In this document: positions 1-5,224 of the stretch, piece after piece | How positions within the stretch are numbered: the first letter of the stretch is position 1 | How the letters are laid out: every line of letters starts with the position of its first letter | Assembly: GCA_030728235.1 (NCBI GenBank) | Contig: JANRAA010000273.1 | Location: 1-5,224, forward strand | DNA length: 5,224 nt | DNA from: Flavobacteriales bacterium | GTDB lineage: Bacteria; Bacteroidota; Bacteroidia; Flavobacteriales_D; Sanyastnellaceae | Direction: 5' to 3' | Made by a program: the position numbers and the translations under genes | The notes under the pieces: generated by a model | Seen by the model: the letters and a program-made list of their open reading frames with translations, nothing else | The model's database searches: none | Told to the model about the DNA's origin: nothing

Positions 1-497
1 CTTACGAACACCGTCTGATCGACGATATGGTGGCTTCTGCTTTGAAATGGAGCGGCGCTTTCGTTTGGGCTTGTAAAAACTACGACGGCGACGTGCAGTC
101 AGATACCGTGGCTCAAGGTTTCGGGTCTCTCGGACTAATGACCTCTGTTCTCGTAACACCAGATGGAAAAACAGTTGAAGCTGAAGCAGCTCATGGCACT
201 GTGACGCGTCACTACCGTCAACATCAACAAGGAAAGAAGACTTCTACGAACCCGATTGCATCGATTTTTGCATGGACTCGTGGTCTGGATTTCAGAGGGA
301 AGCTGGATGGGAATGATGAACTGCGTAAGTTCTGTTCTACCCTCGAACAAGTATGCGTGGATGTAGTTGAAAGTGGTAAAATGACAAAAGATCTAGCCAT
401 GCTGGTAACAGATGGTAAAGTAACCGATGCCGATTACCTCACTACTGAAGACTTCCTCGATGCTTTGGATCAAGAATTGAAAAGCAGAATGGCATAA
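1..497 (+). CDS. icd: NADP-dependent isocitrate dehydrogenase, C-terminal part (5' end outside window)
   Basis: Oxidative decarboxylation of isocitrate to 2-oxoglutarate with NADPH formation, in the cytoplasmic TCA cycle. The reading frame is open from base 3 to the TAA at 495-497. The ATG at 27 is internal, because clearly homologous residues (YEHRLIDDMV) precede it. The 164 visible residues align almost without gaps to human IDH1 from about residue 246. Visible are the metal-binding aspartates of LIDD (Asp252 in IDH1) and of YDGDVQSD (Asp275, Asp279), the NADP 2'-phosphate-binding Arg and His of HGTVTRH (Arg314, His315), Lys260 and the cofactor-contacting Asn of TSTNP (Asn328). This is therefore the eukaryote-like dimeric NADP-IDH class, not the E. 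coli Icd type. Family length is about 400-415 residues, so roughly 60% lies upstream of the window. It ends in a hairpin terminator 26 bp after the stop and converges on the helicase gene. Family is certain; the numbering is recalled, not computed. Confidence 0.96.
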   Translation, partial: YEHRLIDDMVASALKWSGAFVWACKNYDGDVQSDTVAQGFGSLGLMTSVLVTPDGKTVEAEAAHGTVTRHYRQHQQGKKTSTNPIASIFAWTRGLDFRGKLDGNDELRKFCSTLEQVCVDVVESGKMTKDLAMLVTDGKVTDADYLTTEDFLDALDQELKSRMA

Positions 498-522
498 TCT
501 ACATTAGCCAGAATGAATAGTG

Positions 523-550
523 AAAGCCTTATCCGACGATGAGGCTTTTT
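523..550. terminator. Rho-independent terminator between convergent icd and helicase genes
   Basis: AAAGCCT at 523-529 is the exact reverse complement of AGGCTTT at 542-548. A T-G wobble at 530/541 extends the stem around a 10-nt loop. On the + strand the stem runs into a T tract (546-550), then CATTTTT, a good terminator for icd. On the - strand the hairpin is followed only by TTTCACTATT, so termination of the helicase transcript is weaker but possible. The helicase stop codon (550-552, read as TGA) touches the end of the T tract, so both transcripts end in this 50-bp gap. Confidence 0.75.
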
Positions 551-1986
551 CATTTTTCACCCGCTGCGTCAGAAAAGAACTCAGGTGCAAAATTCAAAAG
601 ATAGAGCGATGATTGTGCCCGTGTAAAGGCGGTGTAAAACCAACGTAAAAGCGATTCATCTAGCATCTCTTCAGTGAGATATCCTTGATCTACAACGACT
701 GCTGGCCATTGTCCACCTTGTGATTTGTGACACGTTACGGCGTACGCAAATTTAATCTGCACGGCATTGTAAAAGGGGTCTTTCGAAACAGCCTCGTGAA
801 TCTTTCTCCTACTCCCTAAATGCAAGTAGTCTTCAGCAACGGCGTCGTAAAACCTGCGCTGCGCCTCCATCCCGAGATTGGCCTGGTCGTGCATGAGCAC
901 GTCGAGCATAACACGCATTTCAATGGAAGGATATTCAGGGTAATCAGCAAGGCGAACTGTCACATCCGCGAAGCGCAAACCATATTGTTCGTAGTGTCTG
1001 CCTACTTTCTCAATTTCCAAAGCATCTCCGTTGGCGAGAAAAGGAGTAGGGGCGTCTTTGTAATCCATCAACCAGTGATAGTTGTTGCGCACTACCATGA
1101 TCATATCTCCGCCTGAGAGCTCTTCTTCTTGCCAAAGTATACGGTTCCGAATCTGCTGGTTGAATAAATTCGCTCTCTTGTTCGATCGGGTAATCACACA
1201 AACGCCTTCTTGTCCGTGCTTGCCATACAAATCTTCTAGCAACTCGTGCAATTCGCTGCCCTCAACTCGTTTGATATCCGAAAAACCTTCCATCTGTAGT
1301 GTAGGAAATCCAGGTGTCTTAGACATCAAGTGATGTCGCAAAATGTTCGCGTTCAGCAAGATGCCTGAGTCAATTTCCTGCCTAACAACCTCTTTCAATT
1401 CGATTTCTGCCATGGTCAAATCGAAACGCTCTGAGAGATGGGTTGTGCGCAGGGCCGGACTATCCGTAGTGCCTACCGGTGGCAATTGAGCACCGTCGCC
1501 GATGAGCAACAATCGACATCCTTCGCCGGCAAATACATACGCCATCATGTCGTCGAGCAAATCGCGATAGTCATCTTGAGAGGCTGTTGCTTCCCCAATC
1601 ATCGATGCTTCATCAACCACAAACAATGCGTTTCGTCGGCGATTGAATCCGAGCGAGAAATCCATGCCCCCGCCTTCGGTCTTCCCCATGTAAATGGTTT
1701 TGTGGATGGTGTAGGCTGGCGCATGTGCAAATGATGAAAGCACTTTCGCTGCGCGACCTGTTGGTGCCATGAGCACAACATCGATGTCGAGGCTCTTTAA
1801 AACCTGAACGATGGTTCCTGTTACAGTCGTTTTCCCAGTTCCTGCATACCCTTTGATGAGCAAGGCGCATTTCGGTTTGGGCGACCACAAAAACCGACTA
1901 AAAGCATGGAGTAGTCCTTCCTGACTGGTTGTCGGGGTGTAAGGAAATGCTTCTTTTAACAGGTATTCGAGATCGCCAATATTCAC
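550..1986 (-). CDS. RecD/Dda-like SF1B ATP-dependent DNA helicase
   Basis: A stand-alone 478-residue superfamily 1 DNA helicase, predicted to move 5' to 3' on DNA at the cost of ATP, like RecD2 and phage T4 Dda. Motifs in order: Q motif around Gln22 (TTSQ); Walker A GYAGTGKTT 46-54 (Lys52); motif Ia APTGRAAK 74-81; Walker B VVDEAS 123-128 (Asp125, Glu126); motif III LIGDGAQLPPVG 161-172; motif IV-like EVVRQE 199-204 (Arg202); motif V region YAVTCHKSQGGQW 415-427; motif VI YTAFTRA 451-457 with probable arginine finger Arg456. There is no RecB/RecC-type partner or RecD N-terminal domain, so this is the short single-chain form common in Bacteroidota. The start is GTG at 1986-1984: an in-frame TGA lies two codons upstream and no ATG occurs before the motifs. 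No Shine-Dalgarno is visible, and the start lies inside an inverted repeat. It is divergent from rocD and convergent with icd. The exact cellular role (repair, fork restart) is unknown. Confidence 0.93.
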   Translation of the reverse strand: MNIGDLEYLLKEAFPYTPTTSQEGLLHAFSRFLWSPKPKCALLIKGYAGTGKTTVTGTIVQVLKSLDIDVVLMAPTGRAAKVLSSFAHAPAYTIHKTIYMGKTEGGGMDFSLGFNRRRNALFVVDEASMIGEATASQDDYRDLLDDMMAYVFAGEGCRLLLIGDGAQLPPVGTTDSPALRTTHLSERFDLTMAEIELKEVVRQEIDSGILLNANILRHHLMSKTPGFPTLQMEGFSDIKRVEGSELHELLEDLYGKHGQEGVCVITRSNKRANLFNQQIRNRILWQEEELSGGDMIMVVRNNYHWLMDYKDAPTPFLANGDALEIEKVGRHYEQYGLRFADVTVRLADYPEYPSIEMRVMLDVLMHDQANLGMEAQRRFYDAVAEDYLHLGSRRKIHEAVSKDPFYNAVQIKFAYAVTCHKSQGGQWPAVVVDQGYLTEEMLDESLLRWFYTAFTRAQSSLYLLNFAPEFFSDAAGEK

Positions 1987-2015
1987 GTTTCAAAGGTCGT
2001 GAAATAGGCGTGAAT
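1981..2015 (-). promoter_or_regulatory. Nested inverted repeat covering the helicase GTG start codon
   Basis: Read on the - strand, an outer 7-bp arm ATTCACG (2015-2009) pairs with CGTGAAT (1987-1981), and an inner 5-bp arm TTTCA (2004-2000) pairs with TGAAA (1992-1988). This gives 12 base pairs with one 4-nt bulge (CCTA) and a 7-nt loop. The GTG initiation codon lies in the 3' arm. A second TTCACG (2003-1998) can pair with the same CGTGAA, so two exclusive folds exist. As DNA, two CGTGAA copies sit 11 bp apart in direct orientation, with a third inverted, which also looks like an operator. The repeats are seen directly; any role is inferred. Confidence 0.45.
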
Positions 2016-2016
2016 G

Positions 2017-2047
2017 CTCAGATAATCTTTTCAACTGTTTCGACCAA
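2017..2047 (-). promoter_or_regulatory. Possible Bacteroidota-type promoter for the helicase gene
   Basis: On the - strand a TTG (2047-2045) is followed after 20 bp by TATCTGAG (2024-2017). This matches the Bacteroidota -7 consensus TAnnTTTG at 6 of 8 positions counting the free ones. Transcription would begin near 2010-2012, giving a leader of about 25 nt that lies within the inverted repeat. The match is weak and short enough to occur by chance, and no better candidate exists in the 88-bp gap. Confidence 0.22.
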
Positions 2048-2065
2048 TTGATTTTTCTACCTTTG
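2035..2065 (+). promoter_or_regulatory. Probable Bacteroidota-type promoter for rocD
   Basis: TACCTTTG at 2058-2065 matches the Bacteroidota primary-sigma -7 element TAnnTTTG perfectly. A CTG at 2035-2037, 20 bp upstream, is one mismatch from the usual TTG of the -33 element. Transcription would begin at about 2070-2073, only 2-5 nt before the first in-frame ATG (2075), 8-11 nt before the second (2081) and about 20 nt before the third (2093). If this promoter is used, translation either begins almost leaderless or uses the later ATG. Confidence 0.45.
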
Positions 2066-2074
2066 TGAAAATGC

Positions 2075-3364
2075 ATGACAATGGCTGACGTAATGGAAAA
2101 CAAGTTAACTTCTCAACAAGCAATAGAACTGGAAGATAAGCATGGTGCCCACAACTACCACCCACTGCCTGTGGTGCTAGATCGTGGCGAAGGTGTTTTT
2201 GTTTGGGATGTTGAAGGAAAGCGATACTTCGATTTCTTGTCTGCATACTCAGCTGTCAATCAAGGTCACTGCCATCCGCGAATTGTGAAGGCAATGAAAG
2301 ACCAAGCTGAGAAACTTTGTCTCACATCACGTGCGTTTTACAACAGCGTTCTCGGTAGATATGAGAAGTACATAACAGAGTATTTCAGCTACGACAAGGT
2401 GTTGCCGATGAATACGGGAGCAGAAGCTGTTGAAACAGCGATTAAGCTTTGCCGTAAGTGGGCGTATGAGAAGAAAGGGGTGCCGAGCAATGCAGCCAAA
2501 ATTATTGTCTGTGGTGAGAACTTCCACGGACGTACTACAACGATTATTTCGTTTTCAAGCGATCCTGATTCAAAGGGCAACTTCGGTCCGTACACTCCTG
2601 GTTTTGTGAGCATCCCGTACAATGATTTGAATGCGCTGCATGCTGAACTAGAAGACCCGAATGTTGCCGGTTTCTTAGTTGAGCCTATCCAAGGTGAAGC
2701 AGGGGTGAACACTCCTGCTGACGACTTCATCAAACTGGCGGCAAAAGCATGTAAGGAGAAGAATGTTTTATTCATCGCCGATGAGGTGCAAACAGGTATT
2801 GCGCGCACTGGAAGTCTTCTAGCTGTGTGCGGAAATTGCTCTTGCGAGAATCACTGCGAACGTCAATCGACTTATTCTCGTCCTGATATCTTAATTCTTG
2901 GAAAAGCCCTTTCTGGAGGTTCCTATCCGGTGTCTGCTGTATTAGCTGATGACGAAGTAATGATGGTCATCAAACCAGGTGAACACGGGTCAACATTTGG
3001 TGGAAATCCAATTGCAGGAGAGGTAGCCATCGCGGCTTTGGAAGTTGTAAGAGATGAGAATCTGGCGCAGAATGCTCGCCGACTTGGAAACATTTTCAGA
3101 GCAGAGATGCGCAAACTGATCGAGGAAACGGATCTCGTAACGCTGGTGCGCGGACGTGGTTTGTTGAACGCCATCATCGTGAATGATACTCCAGAAAGTC
3201 CAACGGCATGGAATATTTGCGTAGAGCTGAAAAACAACGGTCTCCTTGCAAAACCTACTCACGGAAATATCATCCGATTTGCTCCACCTTTGGTGATGAC
3301 CGAAGAGCAATTGATGGAGTGTGTGAGCATCATCAGAAAGACAATACTCGAGCACAAGAAATAA
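2075..3364 (+). CDS. rocD: Ornithine--oxo-acid aminotransferase (ornithine delta-aminotransferase)
   Basis: A fold-type I PLP enzyme moving the delta-amino group of ornithine to 2-oxoglutarate, giving glutamate-5-semialdehyde and glutamate; it links arginine/ornithine to proline and glutamate metabolism in the cytoplasm. The 429 residues follow human OAT closely. By recalled alignment the active-site residues are all kept: Tyr28 (human Tyr55), Tyr58 (Tyr85), Phe150 (Phe177), Arg153 (Arg180), Glu208 (Glu235), Asp236 (Asp263), Schiff-base Lys277 in GKALSGG (Lys292), Thr307 (Thr322) and Arg401 (Arg413). Human Trp178 is His151 here. The main difference is a 12-residue insertion at about 252-268 carrying Cys252, 255, 257 and 261 (CxxCxCxxxC), between Asp236 and Lys277. 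Three in-frame ATGs (2075, 2081, 2093) compete; the homologous core begins near KLTSQQ (residue 10), so 2081 or 2093 is also reasonable. No Shine-Dalgarno is visible. The TAA at 3362-3364 abuts the convergent gene's stop with no spacer. Confidence 0.96.
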   Translation: MTMADVMENKLTSQQAIELEDKHGAHNYHPLPVVLDRGEGVFVWDVEGKRYFDFLSAYSAVNQGHCHPRIVKAMKDQAEKLCLTSRAFYNSVLGRYEKYITEYFSYDKVLPMNTGAEAVETAIKLCRKWAYEKKGVPSNAAKIIVCGENFHGRTTTIISFSSDPDSKGNFGPYTPGFVSIPYNDLNALHAELEDPNVAGFLVEPIQGEAGVNTPADDFIKLAAKACKEKNVLFIADEVQTGIARTGSLLAVCGNCSCENHCERQSTYSRPDILILGKALSGGSYPVSAVLADDEVMMVIKPGEHGSTFGGNPIAGEVAIAALEVVRDENLAQNARRLGNIFRAEMRKLIEETDLVTLVRGRGLLNAIIVNDTPESPTAWNICVELKNNGLLAKPTHGNIIRFAPPLVMTEEQLMECVSIIRKTILEHKK

Positions 3365-4411
3365 TCAATCGAGGTTCAATATCAAAGTTTCATTCCTGAC
3401 CATCGAGGTACTAAAAATGAAATCTTCTTGTCGGCCACGGACGTATATTCTGCAAGCAACGGTGTTTGGAGAAATCGTTCCTTCATTTTTAGCGCAGACC
3501 ATGATCGTGTTTGTGCCGTTGTGAAGGTAAAGCTTGAGTACTTTCTTTTTCCGTGTGAGTGCGTGATCAACGAGGATGAAATGGTCGTTGTAAAATACCG
3601 AAATCGTATCGCCGTCCAATTCTGCCTGATCCCACAACCGCAGTTTCACAACTCTTCTTTTTAAACTGAAGGTTCTGCCAACACGCGTTTCCCTTGCCAT
3701 GAAGTCTTTCATTTCTGCAGGTGGCTGAGGCAACTTCAATTTTGGCGGATTTGGTGGGGTGATATCGCCGATGAATCGCACGCGCAATCCCAAATAGTCG
3801 CCCTTTCCTCTCGCGTAATTTGTAATCCCATCTTTTGTAAAAGCAAAGTTCACAGTAGCGCTATCTCTGAGGATATAAGAATACGTCAACCCCATGTGCA
3901 TAGCACCACGAGGAAGTGTTTTTACGAGGCCGATTTCAGGTGAAATCACATTGCTTTTTGGCCCAAATGCGCTAGCCAAAATGCTGTAATTGCCGATTGT
4001 TTCGCCTTCTGTATCGGGACCGTAAAAAACAGTTCCCACGTCAACACCTATGTGGATGTCGGAATGCGCGTTTTTTTTGATTGGTATCAAGGCGAAGGCC
4101 GACAGATTTACTTTCCAAGTAATGCTCGAAATAGAGTATTCTCCGCTGTCGAGGCGAAAAGAATACGAATCTAAAACACCCCCGCTACTAGCAAAGATGC
4201 CATATCGCTCCTTGTATCTGACACCCAAACCAGCAGTAAGATCAAGCACAGAACCTACTTTTTGACTGACATTCAGATCTTGACGGTCGTCGAATTTGGC
4301 AAAATTTGCACCTACATCTAGTTTAATAGCATAGGCAAGCCGAAAATCAGGCTGGGAAAAACCGAGCTGGAATAACCCAACAAACAATAAACTGGTCAGG
4401 CTCCATTTCAT
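3365..4411 (-). CDS. Secreted, probably outer-membrane beta-barrel protein with Bacteroidota C-terminal beta domain
   Basis: The function of this 348-residue protein is not recognised. The N-terminus is a signal peptide: MKW, a hydrophobic core (about 5-18), then a likely cut near GFS/Q at 19-20. Residues about 24-213 alternate hydrophobic and polar positions in glycine- and aromatic-rich segments such as LDLTAGLGVRY and MHMGLTYSYI, as in small outer-membrane barrels of 8-10 strands. A proline-rich linker (PPNPPKLKLPQPP, 219-231) leads to a separate domain, about 235-348, with VKLRLWDQAELDGDTISVFYN near 255-275 and GTNTIMVCAKNEGTISPNTVA near 299-319. I have seen this LWD..DGDT...N..G..PPNTA pattern, usually with LYD or LWD, in OmpA-type and other surface proteins of Bacteroidota. 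Cys306 and Cys320 could form a disulfide. The start ATG at 4411-4409 lies 5 bp after the CBS-like gene's stop, so the two are probably cotranscribed. The coding strand has an A8 run at codons 112-114. The TGA stop (3367-3365) directly abuts the rocD stop. Confidence 0.82.
   Translation of the reverse strand: MKWSLTSLLFVGLFQLGFSQPDFRLAYAIKLDVGANFAKFDDRQDLNVSQKVGSVLDLTAGLGVRYKERYGIFASSGGVLDSYSFRLDSGEYSISSITWKVNLSAFALIPIKKNAHSDIHIGVDVGTVFYGPDTEGETIGNYSILASAFGPKSNVISPEIGLVKTLPRGAMHMGLTYSYILRDSATVNFAFTKDGITNYARGKGDYLGLRVRFIGDITPPNPPKLKLPQPPAEMKDFMARETRVGRTFSLKRRVVKLRLWDQAELDGDTISVFYNDHFILVDHALTRKKKVLKLYLHNGTNTIMVCAKNEGTISPNTVACRIYVRGRQEDFIFSTSMVRNETLILNLD
4071..4078 (-). repeat. A8 homopolymer with in-frame A AAA AAC slippery heptamer
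   Basis: The coding strand of the barrel gene reads AAA AAA AAC across codons 112-114 (Lys-Lys-Asn), a run of eight A including the zero-frame X XXY YYZ heptamer A AAA AAC known from programmed -1 frameshifting. The -1 frame meets TGA about ten codons later, so slippage would only truncate the protein. The tract is seen directly; any phase variation or frameshifting is speculative. Confidence 0.3.
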
Positions 4412-4416
4412 GCGTC

Positions 4417-5224
4417 TTATCCAATTGCGGCAATCAAATCATGCCTTGTTATGATATGATGTCCGCCCTCGCTCAATGCCACAAGCACTGCCGCATTGTC
4501 TTTGGTCATCATTTTCGATAATTCGCTCAAAGATATGCCTTCAGAAACAACAGGGTAGGGTGCCGACATCACTTTATACACAGGGTCGGTCATCGTACTC
4601 GAATTGTCAAAAATGGCCTCGAAGAGTTTTCTATCGTCTACTGAACCAACAATTTCTCCTTCTTGGATAACAGGCATTTGGCTTATGCCGTAGTGCTTCA
4701 TTTTTTGAATCACAGCCTCAATAGGTTCACCAGAGTATACCTGAACCAAAGGCAAGTTGCGGTGTTTAGCGATGATGTCTTTGGCGGTCTTCACTTCTTC
4801 TTTCAAGAACCCGCGGTCACGCATCCAATCGTCGTTGAATACTTTTCCGACGTACCTGCTGCCATGATCGTGGAAAAGCACAACAACAAAGCTGTTTTCA
4901 TCGAGTTCGTGCTTGCGCTGACGAATGAGTTGAAAGGCAGATCCCGCGCTATAGCCAAGAAACAATCCTTCTTTGATGGCTAGCTCACGTGTAACGAGGG
5001 CACCGTCTTTATCTGTTACCTTCTCGAAACCATCGATCAGACTGAAATCAACGTTTTTTGGTAGAATGTCTTCACCTATACCTTCGGTGATGTAAGGGTA
5101 AATTTCTTTTTCATCGAATTCTCCCGTTTCATGGTATTTTTTAAAAACAGAACCATAAGTGTCAGCACCCCAAATCTTGATGTTCGGATGTTTCTCGTTG
5201 AGGTATTTTGCTACTCCTGAAATG
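4417..5224 (-). CDS. Cystathionine beta-synthase-like PLP enzyme with CBS-domain pair (5' end outside window)
   Basis: Predicted to condense serine (or a derivative) with homocysteine to cystathionine in transsulfuration; a cysteine-synthase-like activity is the alternative. The frame is open from the right edge to the TAA at 4419-4417, giving 268 codons. A TTG-started shorter reading at 4965 is not the true start, because homology continues upstream (ISGVAKYLNEKHPNIKIWGAD). In visible numbering: 1-95 is the rest of the fold-type II catalytic domain, with TEGIGEDILPKNVD (46-59) and the glycine-rich phosphate loop GYSAGSA (90-96); HDHGSRYVGKVFNDDWMRDRGF at about 118-139 matches the LPDS..NY..K...D.WM segment of CBS; then two CBS domains, about 150-206 (HYGISQMPVIQEGEIVGSV) and 213-268 (DNAAVLVALSEGGHHIITRHDLIAAI). 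The pair makes a Bateman module that commonly senses adenosyl ligands. The catalytic lysine would lie upstream, outside the window. Family length is about 450. First gene of a probable operon with the barrel protein 5 bp downstream. Confidence 0.92.
   Translation of the reverse strand, partial: ISGVAKYLNEKHPNIKIWGADTYGSVFKKYHETGEFDEKEIYPYITEGIGEDILPKNVDFSLIDGFEKVTDKDGALVTRELAIKEGLFLGYSAGSAFQLIRQRKHELDENSFVVVLFHDHGSRYVGKVFNDDWMRDRGFLKEEVKTAKDIIAKHRNLPLVQVYSGEPIEAVIQKMKHYGISQMPVIQEGEIVGSVDDRKLFEAIFDNSSTMTDPVYKVMSAPYPVVSEGISLSELSKMMTKDNAAVLVALSEGGHHIITRHDLIAAIG

Noticed and set aside
820..1116. Open frame of 98 codons on the + strand opposite the helicase
   Set aside because: Antisense to helicase coding sequence, no family resemblance, no promoter or ribosome site.
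550..1986. Helicase as part of a defence or mobile system
   Set aside because: No nuclease, methylase, toxin or integrase neighbours; flanked by housekeeping metabolic genes, and short RecD/Dda-like helicases are common in Bacteroidota chromosomes.
1991..1998. GACCTTTG on the - strand as a -7 promoter element for the helicase
   Set aside because: It fits TAnnTTTG except for the first base, but it would start transcription at the GTG itself and no TTG lies at a suitable distance upstream.
2389..2808. Open frame of 139 codons on the - strand inside rocD
   Set aside because: Fully antisense to a strongly conserved gene, no recognisable domain, no initiation signal; a shadow of rocD codon usage.
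2990..3355. Open frame of 121 codons on the - strand in the 3' part of rocD
   Set aside because: Antisense to the conserved PLP-enzyme C-terminus; composition is not protein-like and there is no start context.
4417..4965. Stand-alone 182-residue CBS-domain protein starting at TTG 4965
   Set aside because: The same frame stays open to the right edge and encodes recognisable cystathionine beta-synthase sequence upstream, so this is the tail of a longer gene.
4663..4983. Open frame of 106 codons on the + strand opposite the CBS-like gene
   Set aside because: Lies opposite conserved catalytic and CBS-domain coding sequence; nothing supports translation.

Overview
The window looks like an ordinary housekeeping stretch of a Bacteroidota chromosome, most plausibly Flavobacteriales or a close relative. 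This rests on protein flavour and signals, not on a database search. The genes are a eukaryote-like NADP isocitrate dehydrogenase, an ornithine aminotransferase very close to the animal enzyme, a CBS-domain cystathionine beta-synthase, and an outer-membrane barrel protein with a C-terminal domain pattern I know from Bacteroidota. No gene start has a Shine-Dalgarno sequence. A TAnnTTTG-type promoter element lies just upstream of the aminotransferase. Base composition is moderate and looks uniform by eye. I see no tRNA, rRNA, CRISPR array, insertion sequence or phage gene.

Layout, left to right: (1) the last 164 codons of icd (+), entering from the left edge; (2) a 52-bp gap with a probable two-way terminator; (3) a complete SF1B RecD/Dda-like DNA helicase gene (-), convergent with icd; (4) an 88-bp divergent control region carrying a nested inverted repeat over the helicase GTG start and a Bacteroidota-type promoter for the next gene; (5) complete rocD (+); (6) a complete gene for a secreted, probably outer-membrane beta-barrel protein (-), whose stop codon abuts the rocD stop with no spacer; (7) 5 bp further, the 3' 268 codons of a cystathionine beta-synthase-like gene (-), running off the right edge. 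Genes 6 and 7 form a probable operon read leftwards, cystathionine beta-synthase first.

The metabolic genes touch related chemistry. IDH makes 2-oxoglutarate and NADPH, OAT uses 2-oxoglutarate to turn ornithine into glutamate semialdehyde plus glutamate, and CBS condenses serine and homocysteine. However, they are in separate transcription units, so I do not claim a shared pathway cluster. I found no convincing new multi-gene system. The points most worth a second look are a four-cysteine insertion in OAT next to its active site, the predicted hairpin that buries the helicase start codon, an A8 slippery tract in the barrel gene, and the two-domain barrel protein cotranscribed with CBS.
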